Positions 1-8,477 of a stretch of DNA of 64,000 nucleotides are shown here, piece after piece; the first letter of the stretch is position 1; each line of letters opens with the position of its first letter. Under the pieces are notes generated by a model. It was given only the letters and a program-made list of their open reading frames with translations, did not search any database and had not been told where the DNA came from. The translations under genes were made by a program, and so were the position numbers. This DNA comes from Agrobacterium tumefaciens (GTDB lineage: Bacteria; Pseudomonadota; Alphaproteobacteria; Rhizobiales; Rhizobiaceae), in NCBI GenBank assembly GCA_017744915.1, contig JAGIAH010000010.1:62001-126000 (forward strand), read 5' to 3'.

Positions 1-723
1 ATCCGGCCTTTTTCCGGGGCGATCATCGGTTCGGCGGCAATGAATATCAGCTTTTGGCCGTTCATGATCTATCTGCCGATCTGGTTTCAGGCCGGTCTCG
101 GGTACGACAGCGTCACCGCCGGCCTCGGCCTGCTTGCCTATACTCTGCCGGCGCTGGTGGTGCCGCCGCTCGCAGAACGCCTGTCGTTGCGCTATCAGCC
201 GCGCCTCGTCATTCCGGCCGGACTGTTCACCATCGGTCTGGGTTTCATGCTGATGAAAATCGGAAGCGGCATCGAAAATGCGAGCTGGCTCACCATGCTG
301 CCCGGCTGCATCCTTGCCGGCATCGGGCTTGGCTTGACCAATACGCCGGTCACCAATACCACCACCGGCGCGGTTTCCCCCGCCCGTTCCGGCATGGCAT
401 CCGGCATCGACATGAGCGCCCGCATGATCTCGCTTGCCATCAACATTCCCATCATGGGCTTCATTCTGGTGGAGGGCGTCCGGGCTTCGTTGCGGGCGAA
501 CCTGCCCGCCGGCACGGATATGACTGCCCTGCAATCGCTTGCGGAAAAGATTGCGGCGGGAACCGCTGGCACATCGGCGCAGGGCGTTTCGGAAACGCTC
601 GTCCATCAGGCGCTTGCGGATGGTTTTGGTCTGGTCATGCTTTATGCGGGCATCGGTGTCTGGCTGCTTGCCGGGCTCAGCTTCGTGATCTTCGGACCGG
701 CGCGGCAACCGGCTCGGGATTAA
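1..723 (+). CDS. MFS drug-efflux transporter (DHA2/EmrB-like), 3' part
   Basis: This is the C-terminal part of a major facilitator superfamily exporter; the reading frame is open from the first base, so the 5' end lies outside the window. About 240 residues remain, with alternating hydrophobic helices and the loops RQPARD at the end and SARMISLAINIPIMG in the middle. The stretch GIGLGLTNTPVTNTTTGAV followed by SGMASGIDMSARM resembles the second half of 14-helix DHA2 exporters of the EmrB/QacA type. The expected role is proton-driven export of drugs or toxic metabolites across the inner membrane. An internal ATG at 40 is not the true start, because the transmembrane sequence runs on upstream. 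A BaeSR-like two-component pair lies about 1 kb away, a regulator type often tied to efflux, but no direct link can be seen. Confidence 0.85.
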   Translation: MRPFSGAIIGSAAMNISFWPFMIYLPIWFQAGLGYDSVTAGLGLLAYTLPALVVPPLAERLSLRYQPRLVIPAGLFTIGLGFMLMKIGSGIENASWLTMLPGCILAGIGLGLTNTPVTNTTTGAVSPARSGMASGIDMSARMISLAINIPIMGFILVEGVRASLRANLPAGTDMTALQSLAEKIAAGTAGTSAQGVSETLVHQALADGFGLVMLYAGIGVWLLAGLSFVIFGPARQPARD

Positions 724-742
724 AGCGGGACACGAAAAGGAA

Positions 743-762
743 GGGGCGAGCTGTCTCGCCCC
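743..762. terminator. Hairpin between convergent MFS and DUF535 genes
   Basis: An 8-bp perfect stem (GGGGCGAG/CTCGCCCC) with a CTGT loop lies between the stop of the MFS gene and the stop of the minus-strand DUF535 gene. It is flanked by A-rich DNA on the left and has only a weak T run on either side. It probably serves both genes. Confidence 0.55.
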
Positions 763-765
763 AAC

Positions 766-1719
766 CTATTCGCTTTTATCTGGTTTGCTCCCGGCAAGCC
801 CACGGCCGAGCTTGTAAAAGCAAAGTTTCATCCGGCTTCGTTTGTCCGTGCCCTCAAGGCTGGAGACGGGAACCTTAAAACCGAATGTTTCCTCCGGTTC
901 GGCAGAGCGTTCCCGCCAGAAGGCATCGATGTCTGAAACCATCATTTTCTGCCGTCGCGTGCGGCGATAGCGGATGGGGTGCCTGGAATGGCCGATGGCG
1001 AGATAGTGACACGCATTCACCGAGATGAGGCCCTGCAGAACCATCAATGTCGCTTCCTTGGGGCGAAGTCCCGCAAGGTCGCGCGTGACCGACACCATCT
1101 GCTCCTTCGCAGCCCGCGGCCCCTGCATGCCTCCAACGACGATCGTGTGGCGCACGCTTTCGCACTGTTGCAGAAAAATAAACGTCGCCGTCCACAGAAC
1201 GGCATCGTCATGGTCGCGCAGAAGTCTGACGGCAAAAGCACCCTCGTGGCGGCCACCGCAACGGTCAGCCAGGGTCAAAATACATCGATATTCATCGTTT
1301 CGGCCGCGAATGGCGCCCAATTCCACGGTTTTTCCCGCCCAGAGACCGGCCATGACATTCCGGGAAAAATGCCGGTCCGCAATTGCGAAATTGTCCATGA
1401 GAAAAGCCAGCCGCCTTTTCTGCGAGACTTTGTTGAGAAGGAATTTCGACAGGGGTTTTTGCAGAAGCTCATCATGTGGCGGCGGCAATTTTTGCCTTGC
1501 CGAAAACGCTGCCAGAAACCACCACCATCGAAAGGTAACGAAAGGGTTGGCCGCAAAACGCATCCAGAAAAGCACCGCCCGCTTCCAACGGGCGCGCTGC
1601 ACGAAGGTTATGATTCTCCAGAACAATAAAAAGCGGGCTGTATCTGAAACGGTCTCGGCCACATCATCGGGGACCGGGAACTTCTCTGCCAGAGCGGCAG
1701 CATCTTGAGTGCGTGACAT
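766..1719 (-). CDS. VirK/YbjX family protein (DUF535)
   Basis: This 317-residue protein looks like the DUF535 family, which includes Shigella VirK and Salmonella/E. coli YbjX. Supporting features are the central VVGGMQGPR segment, the LRPKEATLMVLQGL segment and the C-terminal VSDIDAFWRER segment. There is no clear signal peptide and it is probably cytoplasmic or membrane-associated. Family members influence virulence-factor localisation or resistance to membrane stress by an unknown mechanism. The N-terminal 60 residues contain aromatic-rich amphipathic stretches. The gene stands alone, convergent to the MFS gene and downstream of the two-component system on the same strand. It should not be confused with the Ti-plasmid virK gene, which is unrelated. 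The family call is from memory of motifs and is fairly confident; the role is not known. Confidence 0.75.
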   Translation of the reverse strand: MSRTQDAAALAEKFPVPDDVAETVSDTARFLLFWRIITFVQRARWKRAVLFWMRFAANPFVTFRWWWFLAAFSARQKLPPPHDELLQKPLSKFLLNKVSQKRRLAFLMDNFAIADRHFSRNVMAGLWAGKTVELGAIRGRNDEYRCILTLADRCGGRHEGAFAVRLLRDHDDAVLWTATFIFLQQCESVRHTIVVGGMQGPRAAKEQMVSVTRDLAGLRPKEATLMVLQGLISVNACHYLAIGHSRHPIRYRRTRRQKMMVSDIDAFWRERSAEPEETFGFKVPVSSLEGTDKRSRMKLCFYKLGRGLAGSKPDKSE

Positions 1720-1868
1720 GGGGTAGGCTTCCGGCGAAGATCGGCATTCGGCCGAGGCATGCGCCGGGTTTGTGAAGACTTTGTCGAGAAACAGCCGGTT
1801 TCATGTGAAGATGTGGCGGCGCGGGCAAGCGAACTGGAAGGGAGGGGACGATTGCCCCCTCGGAATTT

Positions 1869-3026
1869 TCAGGTGGCTGCCTTGAAGAGAACCGTCACGA
1901 CGGTTCCGCCGGTCTCTCCTGCCTTTATCTGCAGATCGCTGTCATGCGCCTGCGCGATCGCTCTTGCAATCGACAGGCCAAGGCCGGTGCCGCCGGTCTT
2001 GCGTGCGCGTGACGGTTCTGTCCGCCAGAAGAGTTCGATGCCGTGCGCCTCGACGCCGGGGGGGAAACCCGGGCCATTATCCTCGATCGCCACGAAGGGG
2101 CGCCCGTCGCGAAGTCCGGTTGAGCAGCGCAGGCTCTTACCGCTGGCCGCATAACGGCGCACATTGTCCATCAGGATCAGCAGCAGCTGTCGAAGACGCT
2201 GGCGGTCACCGTAAACGGAAGCGGTTGCGAGCGACATATCGAGAGTGAGGCCGGCCTCTTCCATCAGTGGCCGTGCCGCTTCCGCCGCCGCCGCGCATTC
2301 GGTGGCAAGATCGAGCGGCTGCGTTTCCTGGACGAGGCTGTTGGTTTCCGCAAGGGAGAGCGTCCGCAGATCGTCGACAAGGCGCGTCAGCCCTTCCACA
2401 TGGACGATGAGGTGACGAATGGCTTCCTTGTCGAGAGGAAAGAGATCATCCACGATACCGTGCAGACGGCCCTGCAGGATGGTAAGCGGGGTGCGCAGTT
2501 CATGCGCCACGGCCATGGTGTTGAACTTCAGCCGGCGCTCCATCATCTGGAGTTCCCGCGTCAGCGTGTCGAAACTGTCGACCAGAAACGCGATTTCGAC
2601 GATGTGGTTCGCCCTGACGGTCTCGCCGCTGCTGAAATCGCCGGATGCCATACGCCGCGTGGCGACGGTAAGCTTCTCAAGCGGCGCGGCAATGCGCCGG
2701 GAGATGAAATAGCCGAGCAGGCTGCACAGCAGGACACCGAGCAGGCCGAATCCGAAGACCGAGGCGAGAAGCTCGTCGTCAGCCTCGTCCTCTATCCTGG
2801 GCAAAACCTCGACAAGAGCCCGCAGCTGCTGCTGGTCCGGCATCACGCCCCGGTCGATATCCGAAAAAGCCTTGGCGGCATCGGGCGACAACGTCGCAAC
2901 GATACGCTCCTCCATGTTATCCGAATACCAGGAGACGCCATGATAGACCATCGCGACCGCAAAGATCAGCATCGTCGTGATTGTGATCGCCGTCATGGTG
3001 CTCAGGCTGAGCCGCCAGGGTTTCAT
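1869..3026 (-). CDS. Sensor histidine kinase (BaeS/EnvZ type)
   Basis: This inner-membrane sensor kinase has 385 residues when started at the ATG that overlaps the stop of the response-regulator gene by 4 bp (ATGA). The frame stays open further upstream, but that part is the regulator gene in another frame. A transmembrane helix at about residues 10-31, a short periplasmic segment of about 55 residues and a second helix at 87-108 precede a HAMP domain (about 109-163). The phosphoacceptor His175 lies in VAHELRTPLT. The N box (LMDNVRRYA) and G boxes (IEDNGPGFP, GTGLGLSIA) are intact. The small sensor domain suggests it senses membrane or periplasmic stress. It is translationally coupled to the regulator. 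The BaeS likeness is inferred; the signal is unknown. Confidence 0.9.
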   Translation of the reverse strand: MKPWRLSLSTMTAITITTMLIFAVAMVYHGVSWYSDNMEERIVATLSPDAAKAFSDIDRGVMPDQQQLRALVEVLPRIEDEADDELLASVFGFGLLGVLLCSLLGYFISRRIAAPLEKLTVATRRMASGDFSSGETVRANHIVEIAFLVDSFDTLTRELQMMERRLKFNTMAVAHELRTPLTILQGRLHGIVDDLFPLDKEAIRHLIVHVEGLTRLVDDLRTLSLAETNSLVQETQPLDLATECAAAAEAARPLMEEAGLTLDMSLATASVYGDRQRLRQLLLILMDNVRRYAASGKSLRCSTGLRDGRPFVAIEDNGPGFPPGVEAHGIELFWRTEPSRARKTGGTGLGLSIARAIAQAHDSDLQIKAGETGGTVVTVLFKAAT

Positions 3027-3721
3027 GATTTTTGCTCCCCGGCCAGTCGGTAACCGACGCTGCGCACGGAGACCAGATAGCCGCAGGCGCCGTGATCCGC
3101 CAGTTTCTTGCGCAGGTTGGCGATGTGCGTGTCGATGGTGCGCGCCAGCGCATCGCTTTCCGGCAGGCAGGCGTCCAGAATATCGGCGCGCTGAAAGGCA
3201 TGGGTGGGGCGGCGCGCCATATGGGCGAGTATCCTGAACTCGCTCAGCGTGAGGGGCAGAACGGTTCGCCCCGCATCGCTGCAAACAGCCGCGACATAAG
3301 CTTCGGTGTCCACTTCGATGGCGCCGAAGCGCAGGACCCCTCCACCGGCCGGCTGGCGTGTGCGTTTCAGCACGGCATTCACCCGCGCGATCAATTCGTG
3401 GGGGTTGAAAGGTTTGACGATGTAGTCGTCAGCACCGAGGCGCAGGCCGGTCAGCTTGTCCATATCCTCCGCGAGGGAGGTGACCATGATGACAGGCGTA
3501 TCCCGTTCCCGCCGGATGCGGTTCAACACCTCGATGCCATCGAACTTCGGCAAACGAATGTCGAGGAGAACCAGATCCGGCCTCAACATGGAGAAATGGG
3601 TCAGCGCCGTTTCTCCGTCGCTGGCTCTGACGGTTCTGTATCCCTCGCGAATGAGATAGGCGTCCAGAATCTGAATAATATCGGGGTCGTCTTCGACGAT
3701 CAGAATAAGCCCTTTGTCCAT
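3023..3721 (-). CDS. OmpR-family response regulator (BaeR-like)
   Basis: This 232-residue response regulator has a receiver domain with acidic pocket D11/D12, phosphoacceptor D54 (LLDIRLP) and K103 (DDYIVKPF), then an OmpR/PhoB winged helix ending in the typical VRSVGYRL wing. I chose the ATG giving MDKGLILIVEDD, because the frame upstream of it has no domain similarity and would overlap the divergent promoter region. The TSLAEDMDKLTGLRLGADDY segment is close to BaeR. It is the first gene of the operon with the kinase and is divergent from the PAP2 phosphatase gene, sharing a 171-bp intergenic region. That arrangement makes the phosphatase a plausible direct target, which is an inference. Confidence 0.92.
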   Translation of the reverse strand: MDKGLILIVEDDPDIIQILDAYLIREGYRTVRASDGETALTHFSMLRPDLVLLDIRLPKFDGIEVLNRIRRERDTPVIMVTSLAEDMDKLTGLRLGADDYIVKPFNPHELIARVNAVLKRTRQPAGGGVLRFGAIEVDTEAYVAAVCSDAGRTVLPLTLSEFRILAHMARRPTHAFQRADILDACLPESDALARTIDTHIANLRKKLADHGACGYLVSVRSVGYRLAGEQKS

Positions 3722-3892
3722 GCTGAACCCGCAAACTACCTGTACAAGCCGTGTTACGAGCCGGACGCTAAGCGTATGCGAAACATCGGGCAAGAGCCCG
3801 TGGCCGGGAATGAAGACTGCCGACATCGCTTTCCGTGCAGTCTTGTATCTTTCTCCGCAAAGCCTTGACATTTCTGCGGAAGAAAACTGGCC

Positions 3893-4705
3893 ATGCACCA
3901 GTCTCTCGCCAGCAGAACCCACGAGAAAAAGCGAAATTCAAAATTTCGCGCAAGCGCCATCCGTGTCGCCCACCAGGCTTTTGCGCGTGCCCTGGGCAGC
4001 TACTTGCTGCTGGCTCTTTTGGTCGTGCTGGCGCTGATGGTGTTCTTCACGGTCAGGCCCGATATCGACCTGGCTGTTAGCCGGCAGTTCTTCACGAATG
4101 GCTTCCGCCTCAGCGAGGATGAGTTCCTGCTTTCCGTCCGCGATCTGAACCGCATGCTTCCAGCTGTTTTATTGCCCGGGCTTGTGTGTCTGCTTATCGC
4201 CACGCTGTTTTCGCGAGGCCTGCTGCGGGTTTTCCCCCCTCACAAGCTGCTGCTTGTCATCGCCTTTTTTGCTCTGGGGCCGGGTGTCGCCGTTCATGTT
4301 TTGAAAAAGCTGTTCGGCAGGGCAAGACCGCGCCATCTCGGCGAGTTCGGGGGAGATATGTTTTTTACGCCGGTTCTTTCCCTCGATGGCGGTTGCCTCC
4401 GTAATTGCTCCTTTCCTTCCGGTGAAAGCGCTTCCGCAGTCGCTGTTCTGGCCGTGATCATCTTCCTGCCGGAGAAGCTTCGCCTGATCGGCACCGCGAT
4501 ATTGGTGCCGTTCGTGGTGATTGTCTCACTGAACAGGGTCGCAATGGGGGCCCATTTCCTTTCCGATGTCCTGATTGCATGGCCTTTGATGTTTGTGGTG
4601 TTTCTGCTGCTCCACTCGCCCTTTACGAGGTATCGGGAAGCGATCGATGTCGCCTTCTCCCGCAGGATCAGCCGGGCGCGGCGGGCCGCAGAAGGAAGAC
4701 TATAA
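3893..4705 (+). CDS. PAP2-family lipid phosphatase (LpxE/LpxF-like)
   Basis: This is an inner-membrane phosphatase of 270 residues in the PAP2 superfamily. All three signature blocks are present: KLFGRARPRH, the CSFPSGES block, and the SLNRVAMGAHFLSD block that holds the catalytic His. Five to six hydrophobic helices place the active site on the periplasmic face. Rhizobial relatives remove phosphate from lipid A (LpxE, LpxF), from phosphatidylglycerol phosphate or from undecaprenyl pyrophosphate. The long loop between the first two blocks and the overall size suggest a lipid A type enzyme, but the substrate cannot be settled from sequence. The gene is divergent from a BaeR-like regulator, so it may belong to an envelope-remodelling response. 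The N-terminus is hydrophilic and basic for about 30 residues. Confidence 0.82.
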   Translation: MHQSLASRTHEKKRNSKFRASAIRVAHQAFARALGSYLLLALLVVLALMVFFTVRPDIDLAVSRQFFTNGFRLSEDEFLLSVRDLNRMLPAVLLPGLVCLLIATLFSRGLLRVFPPHKLLLVIAFFALGPGVAVHVLKKLFGRARPRHLGEFGGDMFFTPVLSLDGGCLRNCSFPSGESASAVAVLAVIIFLPEKLRLIGTAILVPFVVIVSLNRVAMGAHFLSDVLIAWPLMFVVFLLLHSPFTRYREAIDVAFSRRISRARRAAEGRL

Positions 4706-4710
4706 GACGA

Positions 4711-4738
4711 CAAGGGCAGCGGAAGACCGCTGCCCTTG
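4711..4738. terminator. Strong hairpin between convergent PAP2 and copper genes
   Basis: A 12-bp perfect stem (CAAGGGCAGCGG with its complement) closes an AAGA tetraloop just after the PAP2 stop. No clean T run follows on either strand, so termination may be only partly intrinsic. It sits between two convergent transcription units. Confidence 0.5.
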
Positions 4739-4796
4739 CAGGTTCTTTCGAACGCGCCACGCCCGCTCGTCGTGAACGGGCGCGGCTGTCGGCGCC

Positions 4797-5081
4797 TTAT
4801 TTCACCTGCGCGACTATCAGCTTGCCATCGGCGCGTTCGGCGACGAATTCGATATTCGCGCCTTCCTTGAGCTTGGCGAGGAGGGCATCGTCCTTGATGC
4901 GGAACACCATGGTCATGCCCGGCATGTCGAGGTTTTTCAGCTCTTCATGGGTAATGGTGACCTTCTTGGCGGCAGCATCCACCTTCTTGACCGTGCCCTT
5001 GGTGAATTCCTGAGCGAAGGCGCCGAAGGGCGCGGTGAGCAGAAGTGCGGCTGCGAGTGTGATGTTAACGATGGTTTTCAT
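4797..5081 (-). CDS. CusF-like periplasmic copper-binding protein
   Basis: This 94-residue protein has a signal peptide (residues 1-23, cleavage after AFA) and one small beta-barrel domain of the CusF family. CusF carries Cu(I)/Ag(I) in the periplasm using one His, two Met and a stacking Trp. Here the His is H45 (ITHEE) and the Met pair is M56 and M58 (GMTMVF). The position of the Trp in the E. coli WPEMTM motif is occupied by Met53 (MPGMTM), so the usual cation-pi contact would be missing. The gene is the last of a minus-strand copper cluster, 23 bp after the cupredoxin gene. Its job is probably to buffer or hand over periplasmic copper. The family call is firm; the metal preference is inferred. 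Confidence 0.88.
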   Translation of the reverse strand: MKTIVNITLAAALLLTAPFGAFAQEFTKGTVKKVDAAAKKVTITHEELKNLDMPGMTMVFRIKDDALLAKLKEGANIEFVAERADGKLIVAQVK

Positions 5082-5104
5082 GATCAGAGTCCTTTGTTGC
5101 TGGA

Positions 5105-5581
5105 TTACTTTGCCGAAACTTTGAGATCGCCGCGCATGCCGGCTTCGTAGTGCCCGGGTTTCAGGCAGGCGAATTCGAACATGCCGTCATTGGTGAACTT
5201 CCAGATGATTTCCCCGCTTTCGCCGGGCGCGAGGCTGATGGCGTTCGGATTGTCGTGCTCCATCTCCGGAGCCTTCTCCATCGCGGCCTTGTGCTCCAGA
5301 TTGGCTTTCTGTTCGTCGAGAATGAACTCATGGTCCAGTTCGCCGGCATTCTTCACGGCAAAACGCACGGTCTTGCCCTTCTTGAATTCGAATTTGGCGG
5401 GGGTGAACAGCATCTTGCCGTCCGGGGTTTCCTTCATCGTCACCTGAATGGTCTGGGTCACCTTGGCCTTGTCGCCGGGTTCGCCGATCGCCATGGCCTC
5501 ATGGCCGCCGCCGTGGGTGCCCGATGCAAAAGCTGGCGTGGCGAGGGCGGCAGCGAGCAGTGCAAGTTTCAGTCTGGTCAT
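5105..5581 (-). CDS. Periplasmic cupredoxin-domain protein
   Basis: This 158-residue exported blue-copper-fold protein starts at the ATG giving MTRLKLALLAAALATPAFAS; the frame upstream belongs to untranslated sequence and to the 3' end of the oxidase gene. After the signal peptide (about 1-19) comes a His/Gly-rich patch (GTHGGGHE). A plastocyanin/azurin-like domain follows, with ligand His in GELDHEFI and the CLKPGHYEAGM block supplying Cys, His and Met with type 1 copper spacing (C-x4-H-x4-M). A loop rich in Met, His and acidic residues separates the two ligand regions. It lies 53 bp downstream of the multicopper oxidase gene and is likely its electron or copper partner. It resembles CopI-type proteins of other alphaproteobacteria; that assignment is tentative. 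Confidence 0.85.
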   Translation of the reverse strand: MTRLKLALLAAALATPAFASGTHGGGHEAMAIGEPGDKAKVTQTIQVTMKETPDGKMLFTPAKFEFKKGKTVRFAVKNAGELDHEFILDEQKANLEHKAAMEKAPEMEHDNPNAISLAPGESGEIIWKFTNDGMFEFACLKPGHYEAGMRGDLKVSAK

Positions 5582-5634
5582 GTCATGTTCCTTGGTTTTA
5601 ATGGAGTTGGGGTTCTGGTGGCGTTGGGTCGTAT

Positions 5635-6984
5635 TCAGCCGTGTTTCATCGGTTGCGGCGTGATCTGCGTTTTGGGGTCGGTGTTTTTCTGCGTATCCGG
5701 CAGTTCGCCGGTCCATTCCCAGGCCTGGGTGCCGGGCGGGTTTTCGTACCAGCCGGGATCTGAGTAATCGCCCGCGGAGATGCCTTCGCGAACCTTCACC
5801 ACGGAGAACATGCCGCCCATTTCAATGGGGCCGTGCGGACCCCATCCCGTCATCATGGGAACGGTGTTCTCAGGGATTTCCATTTCCATCGCGCCCATGT
5901 CGGCCATGCCGGCGGTGCCCATCGGCATATAGTCCGGCCGGACCTTGCGGATCTTTTCGGTGACTGTCTTCTTGTCGACGCCGATGAAGGTGGGGACGTC
6001 ATGTCCCATGGCGTTCATCGTATGGTGCGACTTGTGGCAATGGATCGCCCAGTCGCCGACATATTTGGCGTCGAACTCATAGGCCCGCATGGCGCCGACG
6101 GGGATATCGATACTGACCTCCGGCCAGCGTGCCTCGGGTCGCACCCAGCCGCCATCCGTGCAGGTCACCTCGAAATCGTAACCGTGCATATGGATCGGGT
6201 GGTTGGTCATGGTCAGGTTGCCGACCCGGACACGCACCCGGTCGTCCTTGGAGACGACCAGCGGGTCGATGCCCGGAAACACCCGGCTGTTCCACGCCCA
6301 CAGATTAAAATCCGTCATCGTCATGATTTTGGGAACGGAGGCGCCGGGATTGATGTCGAAGGCGTTGAGCAGGAACACGAAATCGCGGTCCACCGGCATG
6401 AACGCCGGATCCTTCGGATGGATGACAAAAAAGCCCATCATGCCCATTGCCATCTGCACCATCTCGTCGGAATGCGGGTGGTACATGAAGGTGCCCGACT
6501 TCACGAGGTCGAACTCGTAGACGAAGGTCTTGCCAACCGGGATATGCGGCTGCGACAGTCCGCCGACGCCATCCATGCCGGATGGCAGGATCATGCCGTG
6601 CCAGTGGATCGTCGTATGTTCCGGCAGCTTGTTGGTCACGAAAATGCGCACCCGGTCGCCTTCGACGGCCTCGATGGTCGGGCCGGGTGATTGGCCATTG
6701 TAACCCCACAGGCGGGCGGTCATGCCTTCCGCCATTTCGCGCTCCACCGGCTCGGCGACAAGGTGGAATTCCTTGACGCCATTGTTCATCCGGAAGGGCA
6801 GGGTCCAGCCGTTGAGGGTGACGACCGGATTGTAGTCGGGCCCGGTGGTGGGTTTCACCGGGGCCTGTGTCGCCGCCGTTTCCATCAAGGCCGCTTCCGG
6901 CAGGCTGCTGTTGGAGGTTTTCGCCCAGGCCGCCGAGGAGACCATTGCGGCGCTGACGCCCAGAAGTTGTCTTCTATTGAACAT
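5635..6984 (-). CDS. Multicopper oxidase (periplasmic, Tat-exported)
   Basis: This 449-residue laccase-like oxidase is probably a cuprous oxidase that protects the periplasm. The N-terminus MFNRRQLLGVSAAMVSSAAW resembles a twin-arginine signal. I prefer the ATG at 6984 because GAAAGGAAA lies just before it; a TTG six codons upstream is the alternative. The copper ligands are all visible: HWHG (H127, H129), HPHSDE, HPIHMHG, and the C-terminal HCHKSHHTMNAM block with the type 1 Cys and an axial Met. It lacks a long Met-rich insert like that of CueO but has a Met-rich stretch near residues 365-400. The gene begins 15 bp after the TolC-like gene, so the two are co-transcribed. Confidence 0.92.
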   Translation of the reverse strand: MFNRRQLLGVSAAMVSSAAWAKTSNSSLPEAALMETAATQAPVKPTTGPDYNPVVTLNGWTLPFRMNNGVKEFHLVAEPVEREMAEGMTARLWGYNGQSPGPTIEAVEGDRVRIFVTNKLPEHTTIHWHGMILPSGMDGVGGLSQPHIPVGKTFVYEFDLVKSGTFMYHPHSDEMVQMAMGMMGFFVIHPKDPAFMPVDRDFVFLLNAFDINPGASVPKIMTMTDFNLWAWNSRVFPGIDPLVVSKDDRVRVRVGNLTMTNHPIHMHGYDFEVTCTDGGWVRPEARWPEVSIDIPVGAMRAYEFDAKYVGDWAIHCHKSHHTMNAMGHDVPTFIGVDKKTVTEKIRKVRPDYMPMGTAGMADMGAMEMEIPENTVPMMTGWGPHGPIEMGGMFSVVKVREGISAGDYSDPGWYENPPGTQAWEWTGELPDTQKNTDPKTQITPQPMKHG

Positions 6985-6998
6985 GGTCGTTTCCTTTC

Positions 6999-8477
6999 TC
7001 AATGTCCGCCACCACCACCGCCGGAAGCGGCAGCAACCTCGGTCTCTCCGCCGGCCGCGCCCGCGCCGCCGCCATAAATGGCTGGGGCGAGACCGGCTTC
7101 TGCGAGCCAGAAGTCGCGTTTGGCATCGATGGCGAGCAGGTTCGAGTTGACCTTTTCCCGGCTGTCGGCGAGCAGCTCGAAAGTGTTGGTGAGCATGCCG
7201 TTGTAGGTGAGCAGCGACTCCTCCTCGATCTTCGTGCGCAGCGGTACCACGCTGTTGCGGTAATGCCGGGCGATGTCGTAGTTCGAGCGATAGGCCTGAT
7301 AGGCCGAGCGGGCCTCCGAGCGGACATTGACCGCCTTTTCCGCCAGGAGGTTTGCCGCGCGCATGTAAGCGAGTTCGGATTCCCGCATGCGGGCCTGACC
7401 GGAATCGAAGATCGGAATGACGAATTCCAGTTCCGCGCGGCCGGTCGTCTGTTTCTCGATGCCGTCCTCATCCCTTTCGCGCTCGGTCTCGAAACCGGAA
7501 CGGAGGCCGAGATCGGTGACGTATCGGGTGGCTTCGGTGAGCTTGAAGGACCGTGCAGTCGCCTCCAGATCAAGCTTGGCCATCTGCAGATCGACGCGGC
7601 GTTGCAGGGCTTCGGCCTCGATCATGTCTCGTTTGGCCAGCGCCTTGGGAAGCGGCGGCAGGCGATTGGGGATGCTGTATTCTATATCCGCTCCCCACAG
7701 TCCCATCAGCCGCGTCAGTTCCTCCTTGGCAAGGCGGGCCTCCAGCCGCGTCTTGGCGATCTGGCCGGTCAGCTCGGCATAAAAGACCTGCTCGCGCGCC
7801 TGGCCTTCCTTGTTGAGTGAGCCCGACTCGCCAAGCTTTCTGGCGAGTTCCGAGGCGGCATCCGCCGCGGTCTGCGCCTGTGCCAGCTGGCCGACATTCT
7901 CGACGGCGGCAACAGCATTGATCCATGCGCGGCGGGTATCCGCCGCCAGCTGCAGCGTGTTCAGCGCAGCACCAAGCTGCGCCTTGCGGAAACCGGTATC
8001 GGCAATTTCGACGTTCTTTTTGAGGGTGGCGAGCGCCAGAATATTGGTGGCGATGACACCTTCTATCGCCTTGTAGGCCCTGAGACCCGGCGTGCCGATC
8101 CCCGTCAGCCCGATGCCGACCGTGGGGTTGACCAGCATGGTCGATTGCCATGCGGTTGCGGCGGACTCACCAAGATCGGCATAGGCCGCCTGCAGGCCCT
8201 TGTTGTTCAAAAGCGCTACCTGCACCGCCGTCTCGACATCGAGGGTCTTGCTGGCCGCCATCAGCGACTTGACGCGGGCCTGTGTTGCCTGCGCTTCGGC
8301 CCGGTTCTGCACCCAGACTGTCTGCTTTCCGGTCGCCTCGGACGTCTTCGCCGAGACATTGCTGAAACCGGCGTCGCGGGAGGCATATTGCGCGGCCGTG
8401 ACACAGCCGCTGAGAAAAACCGGCAGGGATAGGACCGCTGCAAGTTTCGCTCCGAGTTTGAATGCCCGGCGTGTCAT
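6999..8477 (-). CDS. TolC-family outer-membrane efflux lipoprotein
   Basis: This 492-residue protein has a lipoprotein signal (LPVFLSGC, lipidated Cys at about 26) followed by two long alpha-helical repeats of the outer-membrane factor family (residues about 60-270 and 285-460). Helical heptads with many Ala, Gln and Glu are clear, and the tail is Gly-rich ending GGGGGGH. Family members form trimeric channels joined to RND or other pumps. No inner-membrane pump or membrane-fusion protein is encoded beside it, so it may work with a pump encoded elsewhere or directly with the copper oxidase. Its start overlaps the stop of the upstream small lipoprotein gene by 4 bp. Omp-plus-multicopper-oxidase pairs are known in rhizobial copper resistance. 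Confidence 0.88.
   Translation of the reverse strand: MTRRAFKLGAKLAAVLSLPVFLSGCVTAAQYASRDAGFSNVSAKTSEATGKQTVWVQNRAEAQATQARVKSLMAASKTLDVETAVQVALLNNKGLQAAYADLGESAATAWQSTMLVNPTVGIGLTGIGTPGLRAYKAIEGVIATNILALATLKKNVEIADTGFRKAQLGAALNTLQLAADTRRAWINAVAAVENVGQLAQAQTAADAASELARKLGESGSLNKEGQAREQVFYAELTGQIAKTRLEARLAKEELTRLMGLWGADIEYSIPNRLPPLPKALAKRDMIEAEALQRRVDLQMAKLDLEATARSFKLTEATRYVTDLGLRSGFETERERDEDGIEKQTTGRAELEFVIPIFDSGQARMRESELAYMRAANLLAEKAVNVRSEARSAYQAYRSNYDIARHYRNSVVPLRTKIEEESLLTYNGMLTNTFELLADSREKVNSNLLAIDAKRDFWLAEAGLAPAIYGGGAGAAGGETEVAAASGGGGGGH

Noticed and set aside
54..878. 274-codon plus-strand frame overlapping the MFS gene
   Set aside because: It is a shifted frame of the transporter with His/Arg/Cys-rich nonsense sequence.
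1841..1864. GAGGGG/CCCCCTC stem as terminator of the kinase gene
   Set aside because: The stem is short and no T run follows on the minus strand.
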